From NCBI GenBank assembly GCA_031082105.1, contig JAVHLO010000226.1, forward strand, positions 1-5,969: DNA of 5,969 bases, read 5' to 3'. The notes below the pieces were generated by a model. That model saw only the letters and a program-made list of their open reading frames with translations, made no database searches and had not been told where the DNA came from. Shown one piece after another: positions 1 through 5,929 of the stretch. Both the position numbers and the translations under genes were made by a program. The stretch's first letter is position 1; each line of letters begins with the position of its first letter. This DNA comes from Planctomycetota bacterium (lineage in GTDB: Bacteria > Planctomycetota > MHYJ01 > JACQXL01 > JAVHLO01).

Positions 1-1429
1 GCCATGCCGGCGCCTTCTCGTCAGGTTTGCCGTCGCGGTCGGCATCCCATTCCTCGCGCCAATACCACCTGTAGTCTTCCGCCTCGCCGATGCTCATGTA
101 GGCGAGGACGAGTTTGTTTCCGCCGGGACTTGTCTTGAGCGCGGCGATCTCCTTCTTCGAGAATCGCGCGCCCTCGCTGCCGTCGCGGGAGTAGTCAACC
201 ACTACGAGATCGAATTTCGTCCGCCCGATCGCGTCGAGATCGGCGCGCTGGAGCTGGTACACGAAATCGTTGATCGAGGACCATTTGGCTTCTCCGTCAG
301 ACGCCTCACGATGAGTCACGACCGGCTTGCCAATGACTCTCTCACTACTGCCCACCAGCCTGCGGAAAGCACCGGCCAGTTCGCGGGAATCCTGCACGCG
401 CATGTTCGTGTTGTGCTTGGGATTCTCATCATTCTCCCACATCTCATTCCACCAGCAGAAACCGATGACGCGCGGCCAGCGTCTTTCTGTCAGATCTGAA
501 AGGGCCTTCTCCGCCCATTCGGCCTGCTTGCAGGTCTTGTGTCCCGATGTGCAACCGAACTCGGCCACGATGACCGGTTTGTCTGGGCTGAGCGCAGCCA
601 GGCGCGGATAGGCCTTGTCCATCATCTCGCGGAAGGTCGCCCACTCTTCATCCGCCGGTTTCTGGGCGCCGTACGCGCTCACGGCGAGCCAGTCGATCCA
701 TTCGTCACCGGGATAGTAGAGATCGAGCTTGTTCCACGGCTCGTCGGGGATGTCCTCATTGTTGACGTGGAAAACCCAGGTGACGTTGTGCGCCCCTTCC
801 TGCCGGGCGATCTTGATGATCCGCCGATAGGTATCCCGGAATATCTCGGGTCCGTTCGGGACGGACGCGTCCCCGTAGCCTTCGGTCGTTCCACCTCCGT
901 TCCAGACGGCGTTCCACGGGAACCACCGACCGTTCATCTCGACACCGTACTCGGCGAGGAGCGGCGTGCCGAACGCCCGGGCCTCCTTGGCCCATTCCCG
1001 GAGGTCAGAGTCGAAGTCGCCCTTCACTAAACGCTGCAGCGTGAATGTCGTCTCCTCGATGTTCTGTTCTTCGCTGCTGCGCAGCATGAGCCGGATGTAG
1101 GGAACGCTGCCCGCCTCGCGGATCCACGAGGCGGTCTCGGCAGGGAATTTCCTGTCCTTGAACCAGTTGTGCGAAAAAAAGACCCACGCGACGGGCTTGC
1201 CGACCGCGTTCGTGTAGGAGGCGAGGGAATCTTTCGAAACCTCGTCTTCTTCGCCGGCGCCTGCCGGACCGGGAAAGACGCCGTGGTATAGGGTCCCTTC
1301 AGGCGGCGTGGCGATGACCTTTGCCGGCTGCTCCTGCTCCTCCTGGCCGAAACAGCGAGGAGGCGGGGCGGTCAGCATCGTCGCCATGGCGAGCGCGACG
1401 ACCAAGGCAAGCACCAGCAGTTCTCTCAT
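1..1429 (-). CDS. Secreted GH26-like / GH114 (TM1410-like) two-domain glycosidase, partial (C-terminus off the left edge)
   Basis: Translating the minus strand from the ATG at 1429-1427 gives 476 open codons up to the window edge. Residues 1-28 look like a Sec signal peptide: MRELL, a hydrophobic stretch rich in Leu, Val and Ala, then a likely cut near CFG/QEE. Residues 45-370 resemble glycoside hydrolase family 26 (beta-mannanases and relatives). They start with YHGVFPGPAG; the probable acid/base is Glu164 in YGVEMNGRWFPW, and the probable nucleophile is Glu290 in KPVIVAEFG, followed by FCWWNEMW. The usual His before the acid/base Glu is Val here. From about residue 380 a second domain begins, with VVVDYSRDG (Asp412) and YMSIGEAEDYRWYW (446-457 core). 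These are hallmarks of GH114/TM1410, a family that includes endo-alpha-1,4-polygalactosaminidases. Only about 95 residues of it are visible. Substrate is not determinable. A weak GAG lies about 9 bases before the ATG. It lies 82 bases downstream of the polyferredoxin gene and could be read through from it. Confidence 0.88.
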   Translation of the reverse strand, partial: MRELLVLALVVALAMATMLTAPPPRCFGQEEQEQPAKVIATPPEGTLYHGVFPGPAGAGEEDEVSKDSLASYTNAVGKPVAWVFFSHNWFKDRKFPAETASWIREAGSVPYIRLMLRSSEEQNIEETTFTLQRLVKGDFDSDLREWAKEARAFGTPLLAEYGVEMNGRWFPWNAVWNGGGTTEGYGDASVPNGPEIFRDTYRRIIKIARQEGAHNVTWVFHVNNEDIPDEPWNKLDLYYPGDEWIDWLAVSAYGAQKPADEEWATFREMMDKAYPRLAALSPDKPVIVAEFGCTSGHKTCKQAEWAEKALSDLTERRWPRVIGFCWWNEMWENDENPKHNTNMRVQDSRELAGAFRRLVGSSERVIGKPVVTHREASDGEAKWSSINDFVYQLQRADLDAIGRTKFDLVVVDYSRDGSEGARFSKKEIAALKTSPGGNKLVLAYMSIGEAEDYRWYWREEWDADRDGKPDEKAPAW

Positions 1430-1452
1430 CACAGATTTCTCTGGACAGAAGG

Positions 1453-1472
1453 CTGCGCCCGCAAAGGCGCAG
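1453..1472 (-). other. GC-rich hairpin in the gap between polyferredoxin and glycosidase genes
   Basis: CTGCGCC (1453-1459) and GGCGCAG (1466-1472) form a perfect 7-bp stem with a 6-base loop, within the 82-base gap 1430-1511. In the minus-strand transcript no U-tract follows, so it is not a standard intrinsic terminator. It could be an intercistronic stabilising stem or a leader structure of the glycosidase gene, or it could be chance in GC-rich DNA. No convincing promoter was seen elsewhere in this gap. Confidence 0.35.
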
Positions 1473-1511
1473 TGGTGGATTCGGCCCTCCGTGTTGCCGG
1501 CGGCCAGGAGG

Positions 1512-3320
1512 TCAATCGCCTTCCGAGCCGGAATCGCCCTCTCGCATGACCGGGTGCTGCGGCGGCGAAACTCGGATCCCGGCCTTTCCCTCGACCGGGC
1601 AGACGTTCTCGCAACAGCCGCAACCCACGCAGAGGTCCTTGTCGACATAGGGCACCTCGATCGTCCTGCCCTTGCCGCGACCCGAGGGCACGATAATCTC
1701 CTGCAACTTTATCGCCTTCTCAAAGACCGGGCAGTGTTCCTCGCACTTGACGCACGGTACGCCCTCGATCCAGGGGATGCAACGGTTCTTGTCGACGAAG
1801 GCGGTACCAAGCCGGACCGACAGCTTCTCGTCCTCCGAGAGCGGCTTGAGCGCGCCGGTCGGACACACCTTCGTGCAGTCGACACAAAGGAACTCGCAGT
1901 AGCCGATCCGCGGCACGAGCATCGGCGCCCACAGCCCCGCCGCGCCGGCCTCGAAGAGCGAGGTCTGGATCGCGTTGTTCGGGCAGACCTTCATGCAGGA
2001 CCCGCAGCGGACGCACTTCGCGAGGAATTCCGCATCCGTCCGCTCGAAGACGCCATTTTCATCCGGCAGCCCGTACGCGCCCGGGGGGCGGAGGACCGGC
2101 CCGTTACCGATCGCCGCTTCGAGTTTACCCTGCGTATCGCGGGCGAGGAACGGGTTGCGCCTGAGGAGCGGGACCGCGGCGAGCCCTGTGAGGACTGAAG
2201 CGAGGAACCCGCGCCGTTCCGGGAGCGTGTAGACGGGCGAGCGTTTCGGCAGCGCAAACCGCCATCGCGCCGCACCCGTGGGACAGACCGCTACGCAGGT
2301 CTGACAGTGGATGCATTCCTGGTTGATGACGGCGATCCCGGTCCCCTCTCCCTTTGGCGGAGCCGCAGCGAAGTCCCGACGAAGTCGGGGGAGAGGGTTA
2401 GGGTGAGGGTCGTTGGCCTGGGGTAGAGAGAAGTCCCTCACCCCCGGCCCCTCTCCCAGGGGGAGAGGGGAGATGATCATTATCGCCCCCATCTTGCACG
2501 CGGCGGCACACTTGCCGCAGCCGGTGCAGGCTTGCGGCGTGCCCGCCGCGGCCCTGCGCGCTTCGATCCTCAACAGCCTGCCGCTTGAAAGAACCCCCAG
2601 CAGCGCGCCGAGCGGACAGAGGTTTCTGCACCAGAACCGCTTCTGGACGAACAGGAGGGCCAGCAGTCCGAAGAAGACCAGAAAAAAAAGCATCTGGCCG
2701 ATGTAGATATGCGATTGGACTTCCGCGAGGCCGAGGTTGTCGCGCAGGGATTCATACGAGAAGAAAGGGACACTCGACCCGGGCTCGGCAGTGGCGGTCG
2801 GGAGGATGCCCCACGCCTTGAATGTCTTTGCGAAGAAGTCGACCGCGGGATGCAGCACGAGCGCGAACGACCGCGTGACGAGCGAGATCGGGTCGAACCA
2901 GCCCGCGGCCTGGATTCCGAAGGCTGCGATGATGAGCACCGCCACGAGCATTCCGTACTTGAACGCCCGGAATCGGGCCGTTCGAGCGGCCGACCAGTCC
3001 GCCCGTTTCCGTTTCGGGCCGATGACGAGCCGGTCCGCGATGTCAAACACCGTCCCGAGCGGACACACCCAGCCGCAGAAGACCCGGCCCAGGAGAACCG
3101 CGGCGACAACGGCCGCCAGCGCGAAAATAAAACCGGCAAGGATGAAGCGGCCGGCCAACGAGGTGCAGACCCAGACGAGCGGATCGAGGAGGAAAAAGGC
3201 GTACGTGGGCACGGCCGGGCCGCCCTCGGCCTCGAGAAACTGCTCCGCCGTGCGGAGGATCAGCGCAGTGAACGCGATCAGCAACAGCAATTGGACGATT
3301 CTTCGCAGCAGGCGCGTCAT
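1512..3320 (-). CDS. Fused NapH-like / NapG(MauM)-like membrane polyferredoxin with six [4Fe-4S] motifs
   Basis: This 602-residue protein should pass electrons between the quinone pool or cytoplasm and a periplasmic partner; that partner is not in the window. Residues 1-250 are NapH/NosR/CcoG-like. They have four membrane segments (about 5-25, 58-78, 120-140, 205-226) and two membrane-edge C-x3-C-P motifs, CGWVCP (C82, C86) and CRNLCP (C231, C235). Ferredoxin motifs follow at C265/268/271/275 and C336/339/342/346. Residues 366-387 contain ERRGFLASVL, a Tat-like twin-arginine (R369 R370) plus a hydrophobic stretch, as at the start of NapG. The NapG/MauM part then has motifs at C436-446, C475-486 (in RIGYCEFLC), C514/523/526/530 and C564-574 (CVGCGCCENVCP). 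Residues 284-328 are foreign to the family and come from the repeat at 2343-2470. The ATG at 3320 precedes the first membrane helix; its ribosome site is weak (GGAAA). No napA, nosZ or other reductase is adjacent, so the terminal acceptor is unknown. Confidence 0.92.
   Translation of the reverse strand: MTRLLRRIVQLLLLIAFTALILRTAEQFLEAEGGPAVPTYAFFLLDPLVWVCTSLAGRFILAGFIFALAAVVAAVLLGRVFCGWVCPLGTVFDIADRLVIGPKRKRADWSAARTARFRAFKYGMLVAVLIIAAFGIQAAGWFDPISLVTRSFALVLHPAVDFFAKTFKAWGILPTATAEPGSSVPFFSYESLRDNLGLAEVQSHIYIGQMLFFLVFFGLLALLFVQKRFWCRNLCPLGALLGVLSSGRLLRIEARRAAAGTPQACTGCGKCAAACKMGAIMIISPLPLGEGPGVRDFSLPQANDPHPNPLPRLRRDFAAAPPKGEGTGIAVINQECIHCQTCVAVCPTGAARWRFALPKRSPVYTLPERRGFLASVLTGLAAVPLLRRNPFLARDTQGKLEAAIGNGPVLRPPGAYGLPDENGVFERTDAEFLAKCVRCGSCMKVCPNNAIQTSLFEAGAAGLWAPMLVPRIGYCEFLCVDCTKVCPTGALKPLSEDEKLSVRLGTAFVDKNRCIPWIEGVPCVKCEEHCPVFEKAIKLQEIIVPSGRGKGRTIEVPYVDKDLCVGCGCCENVCPVEGKAGIRVSPPQHPVMREGDSGSEGD
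2343..2470. repeat. 128-bp palindromic, MITE-like repeat element inserted in frame within the polyferredoxin gene
   Basis: The element is bounded by a perfect 10-bp terminal inverted repeat, CCCCTCTCCC (2343-2352) and GGGAGAGGGG (2461-2470). Its right end is itself a perfect 10-bp hairpin (2448-2457 with 2461-2470, 3-base loop). Its left half folds as CCCTCTCCC (2344-2352) with GGGAGAGGG (2389-2397), and contains a small stem CCCGAC/GTCGGG (2375-2380, 2384-2389). Imperfect larger arms, 2387-2409 and 2435-2457, flank a 25-base centre. Translated, it gives SPLPLGEG, then DPHPNPLP and KGEG, a peptide I recognise as the spurious reading of a dispersed intergenic repeat found in many bacterial genomes. 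No clear target-site duplication is visible, and the element encodes no transposase, so mobilisation would need trans-acting factors. Confidence 0.85.
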
Positions 3321-3380
3321 GGGTGATTTCCGTAGGAAAGACTCGCGGACGGAATCATGAACACGTGTACCTTGAACAAC

Positions 3381-3410
3381 CCCCTGAATCCCCCTTTGCT
3401 AAGGGGGACT
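3381..3410. repeat. Dispersed hairpin repeat (CCCCCTT-TGCT-AAGGGGG type)
   Basis: CCCCCTT (3390-3396) pairs perfectly with AAGGGGG (3401-3407) across a 4-base TGCT loop, preceded by CCCCTGAAT. Read as protein it gives ESPFAKGDL, a phrase often seen in spurious translations of a common intergenic repeat. It is unlikely to terminate transcription, since neither strand has a U-tract after the stem. Confidence 0.65.
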
Positions 3411-3447
3411 TGCCCACGGCGGGTCAATCCCCCTCCTCCGCCCTCGG

Positions 3448-3471
3448 GCACAGGCGGGACGCCCGTGCTAC
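3448..3471. repeat. Short dispersed GC palindrome (GGCGGGACGCCCGTGC core)
   Basis: GCAC/GTGC and GGCG/CGCC pair around a GGA loop, with one A-C mismatch, between 3448 and 3468. The unit, including its trailing TAC, matches a short repeat I recognise from spurious peptides such as HRRDARAT, common in planctomycete-like and related genomes. Copy number in this genome cannot be judged from one window. Confidence 0.55.
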
Positions 3472-3522
3472 ATTTCGCACTCGGTCCGGCTTGCGCGGAC
3501 GAGGCGCCTTTGCTACTTCGCT

Positions 3523-3562
3523 CCCTGATCCCCTGATATCCCGATCCCCTACTCCCCTACTG
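3523..3562. repeat. Low-complexity CCCCTGAT/CCCCTACT repeat overlapping the FHA gene stop codon
   Basis: On the plus strand, near-copies CCCTGAT, CCCCTGAT, CCCGAT, CCCCTACT and CCCCTACT follow one another. On the coding (minus) strand this is a run of GGGGA/GGGAT units beginning at the stop codon. The final coding bases and TAG of the FHA gene (3557-3559) lie inside it. The spaced G-runs (four of at least three Gs) could in principle fold as a G-quadruplex in the mRNA tail. Confidence 0.55.
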
Positions 3563-5764
3563 CCCCAACTGGTCCAGGATATCTTTCGCCTGTTTCGCCC
3601 ATTCCGATTCGGGGAACTGGGCCATCACCTGTTCGCAGAACGCGCGCGCGATCGTCGTCCTCCCCTCCTTCAGGAAACCGCTTGCGGTACGAAGGAGCCG
3701 TTCCGCTTCGTCGCGCTGGGCGTTGCGGGCCATGTCGAGCTTGGCGGCCTCCGCCGTGCCCAACAGTGTACGGGCCCGTTCCGCGTACTCGGAGCCGTCA
3801 AAACTCGACGCCATTTCGCGCAGGCCGTCGCACGCCGTACCGAGCGTCTTCTGATCGCCGAAGAGCTGGCCCTGCCGGACCGCGTTCTGAAGCCCCGCGA
3901 TCATTGTAGCGGCTTTTTCTTCGAGCGCGGTCGCCTGGCGTTGCGCCGTGGCGCGGTCGTCTTCGGACAGCTTGCCCGCCTCGCCGGCGGCCAGTTTCCG
4001 GTAGTTCGCGAGCGCCTGGCCGTACCGGCCGGAGGCCTCCGCCGCCATCGCGTCCTTCAGCCCCGCGGCATTCGCCGCAACCGGCGTCTGTGCGGCCATC
4101 TCCTTCTCGGTCGCCAGCGTCATGACCAGGCCTTCCTCCGCCTTGAAAAGCGAGATGAAACTGCTCGACGTGGCCGCCACGCGCGCGCGGCATTCCCAGA
4201 CGCTGCCAGTCTGCGAGAGCTTGATCCCCATGGGCATCGAGAACCCGAGTACGAGCGCGTCGTCGCCCGCGCCGATCTTGATCGAATCGACGCCGGAAAT
4301 TTCGGACTTCCCGCGCGCCGGCTCTTCGACGTTCCCGCGGGTGACGACCAATCGCTTGGACACCAGGGCTGCGGGGACGCGGAACGCGACGCCGACGGAG
4401 TCGAGCTCCTCCGCGCGGCCGCCATGGATGGAGTACCGAACCTCGATCCCCGCGGCGAGGAAATCGACGCTTGTGCGGACCTTGAGCGATTCAAGCCCGG
4501 CGGGATCGGGGATGTCACCGGCGAACAGCAGGAGCGGCTCGGCGCCCTCGCGCGGCGAGGTTACCCACGAACCAAGCCCCATGCCGAGCTGCTCGGACAG
4601 GTTACCGCCTTTGTCGGCGAAGAGAGAGAGGCATGTCACGACGAGCCCGGAACCGCGCTCGAATCCGAACACCCCGCCCGGTGTTGCGTGGACGGAGAAC
4701 GTCCCCTTGCTCGACCGCAAATGCAGCGTGTCTTCGAGGTCGGTCTCTTCCAGCCGCAGGTCATCGAAGTACGCCTTGCCCTCGATGCCGGTGAGGACGA
4801 GCGCGACATCGAATGCCGACACGGACGGCGGCGGGGCGACGACTACGGCCGGCAGTCGTTCCCATCCCTGGCCGACCTGCTCGCCGAGGACGAACGTCTC
4901 ATCCAGCGGCAACAGGTCTTCGTCCCCGACGAACCAGCGGAACCGCACGCCGGCCGGCATCTCCGGGCATGCGCCGGAGACCCAACCCAAAAGGCGGTAG
5001 CGTTTCCCATCGGCAACCTCGAAACGGCGCGAGTATGTGCAGAAGGACGGGACCAGCTTGTCGGCAAGTCTTTCGACGAGCAAGGAGCGCTCGCCACTCT
5101 TCCGTTCGGCCATGGTCGTCTTCGCTTCCGTGTCGTCCGAGCACGCGCACGAATCCGGGCATTTCCCCAGGTCCGCACCGGTCTCGAATCCGCCGTCTCC
5201 GCCGAGCAGTCCACCGCCGGCCGTCACCTCGACCGTCTGCCTGCGCGGCCGCCAGAAGAGCAGCAGGCAGACCAGCGCGACGTACATGGCGATCCCCAGG
5301 CCGATGAGCAGGTGCCCGGGATCGACCGCCCTCGGTTTCCAGGAGGCGAAATCGGCCGGTTTGGTCGCATGCGCCTTCAGCACGGTCGTGTCCGCGATCT
5401 TCTGAACCGCGGGGCCGGGCATATCGGACTTCTCCCCCGCCGCCTTGGGATCGTAGGCGCGGCCCGGCACGGGGTATTCGAAGATTATCATGGTCGCGCC
5501 GATCTCGATCTTGTCGCCGACCTCGAGCTTCTTCAGCGCCCCTTCGCCGAGCTTTTCCGAATTCACGAGCGTGCCGTTGCGGCTGCCCAGGTCTTTGACG
5601 GAGTACAAACCGTCCGCCCCGCGTACGACCGCACAGTGCTCGCGCGAGAGAGAGGCGTCCTTGAGCATGACCTGGTTTTTCGCGGACCGGCCGATCAGCG
5701 TATTCTCGGCCGTGAGCGGAACGATGCTCTCTTTTCCTTCGTACCTGATGATGATCTGGGCCAC
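3557..5764 (-). CDS. FHA-domain single-pass membrane protein with jelly-roll-like ectodomain and TPR-like C-terminus
   Basis: Starting at the GTG 5764-5762, the protein is 735 residues. Residues 2-97 are a forkhead-associated (phosphothreonine-binding) domain with the expected conserved residues: GRS (25-27), SLSREH (S40, H43) and LGSRNGT (N63, G64). A Pro/Lys/Ala-rich linker follows, then one membrane helix at about 151-170 ending in RPRRQ. The FHA domain would therefore be cytoplasmic and the rest outside. A CPDSCAC cluster is at 202-208. About 225-342 looks like a carbohydrate-binding jelly roll of the CBM4_9 kind (GKRYRLLGWV, GWERLP, AYFDDLRLEE). Residues 343-560 are beta-rich and unassigned. 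About 565-735 is helical and TPR-like, ending FPESEWAKQAKDILDQL. The frame is open further up to a TTG at 5839, but that lies at the predicted transcription start, and the GTG falls just before the first FHA strand. No strong Shine-Dalgarno precedes it. Ligand and kinase partner are unknown. Confidence 0.87.
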   Translation of the reverse strand: MAQIIIRYEGKESIVPLTAENTLIGRSAKNQVMLKDASLSREHCAVVRGADGLYSVKDLGSRNGTLVNSEKLGEGALKKLEVGDKIEIGATMIIFEYPVPGRAYDPKAAGEKSDMPGPAVQKIADTTVLKAHATKPADFASWKPRAVDPGHLLIGLGIAMYVALVCLLLFWRPRRQTVEVTAGGGLLGGDGGFETGADLGKCPDSCACSDDTEAKTTMAERKSGERSLLVERLADKLVPSFCTYSRRFEVADGKRYRLLGWVSGACPEMPAGVRFRWFVGDEDLLPLDETFVLGEQVGQGWERLPAVVVAPPPSVSAFDVALVLTGIEGKAYFDDLRLEETDLEDTLHLRSSKGTFSVHATPGGVFGFERGSGLVVTCLSLFADKGGNLSEQLGMGLGSWVTSPREGAEPLLLFAGDIPDPAGLESLKVRTSVDFLAAGIEVRYSIHGGRAEELDSVGVAFRVPAALVSKRLVVTRGNVEEPARGKSEISGVDSIKIGAGDDALVLGFSMPMGIKLSQTGSVWECRARVAATSSSFISLFKAEEGLVMTLATEKEMAAQTPVAANAAGLKDAMAAEASGRYGQALANYRKLAAGEAGKLSEDDRATAQRQATALEEKAATMIAGLQNAVRQGQLFGDQKTLGTACDGLREMASSFDGSEYAERARTLLGTAEAAKLDMARNAQRDEAERLLRTASGFLKEGRTTIARAFCEQVMAQFPESEWAKQAKDILDQLGQ

Positions 5765-5845
5765 GGCAGCAAACCACAAAATCAGTTGACCAGGCCGCCT
5801 GGAAAACGGGGGGACGCGACACCGCTGGAATCCCACCAAAGCACC

Positions 5846-5874
5846 ATTATAGGGCGGGTTCCATTTTCAGTCAA
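5846..5874 (-). promoter_or_regulatory. Sigma70-type promoter for the FHA gene
   Basis: On the minus strand TTGACT (5874-5869) and TATAAT (5851-5846) are separated by exactly 17 bases. The -10 is a perfect consensus and the -35 differs at one base. Transcription should start near 5839, leaving a leader of about 75 bases before the GTG at 5764. No operator or riboswitch is recognisable in the leader. Confidence 0.85.
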
Positions 5875-5900
5875 GAAATAGCGCGCATCTCCGGTTTTTG

Positions 5901-5929
5901 TTGACAACGCCGAACCCTTTGAATACAAT
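5901..5929 (+). promoter_or_regulatory. Sigma70-type promoter reading right, out of the window
   Basis: TTGACA (5901-5906) is a perfect -35 and TACAAT (5924-5929) a one-mismatch -10, again with a 17-base spacer. Transcription should begin near 5936. No ATG, GTG or TTG start is seen in 5936-5969, so this is the leader of a divergent gene or RNA lying beyond the right edge. Confidence 0.82.

Larger units (their letters stand above)
3321..3556. other. Repeat-rich spacer between FHA gene and polyferredoxin gene
   Basis: These 236 bases separate the FHA-protein stop from the polyferredoxin start. I see no supportable gene and no strong sigma70 promoter for the polyferredoxin. Most of the spacer is accounted for by three dispersed-repeat-like units, listed separately: a CCCCCTT hairpin, a short GC palindrome and a purine/pyrimidine-skewed CCCCTGAT-type unit. 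On the plus strand the DNA is strikingly C-rich, and so G-rich in the minus-strand transcript. No canonical terminator with a T-run follows the FHA gene. Confidence 0.6.

Noticed and set aside
539..1030. Plus-strand open frame of 163 codons at the left
   Set aside because: It is antisense to the GH26 domain, whose catalytic motifs are clear on the minus strand.
1308..2198. Plus-strand open frame of 296 codons opposite the polyferredoxin
   Set aside because: No recognisable motif. The minus strand carries clear ferredoxin cysteine motifs and a signal peptide over the same bases.
2448..2470. Perfect hairpin read as an intrinsic terminator
   Set aside because: It has no U-tract on either strand, lies inside an open reading frame, and is the end of the repeat element.
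2343..2470. Insertion sequence or pseudogene call for the polyferredoxin
   Set aside because: The element encodes no transposase and the host reading frame stays open throughout, so neither label is supported.
1512..3320. Naming the gene napH, napG or mauM
   Set aside because: The fold matches those families, but it is a fusion with no nitrate reductase or methylamine dehydrogenase genes alongside, so a specific symbol would overstate the function.
3381..3562. CRISPR-like array in the spacer
   Set aside because: The units differ from one another and are not evenly spaced; there are no repeated identical units with unique spacers and no cas gene.
3323..5881. Very long plus-strand open frame (852 codons) opposite the FHA gene
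   Set aside because: Its product is rich in Arg and charged low-complexity sequence with no recognisable domain, and it runs through the promoters and spacer repeats. It is a shadow of the minus-strand gene in GC-rich DNA.
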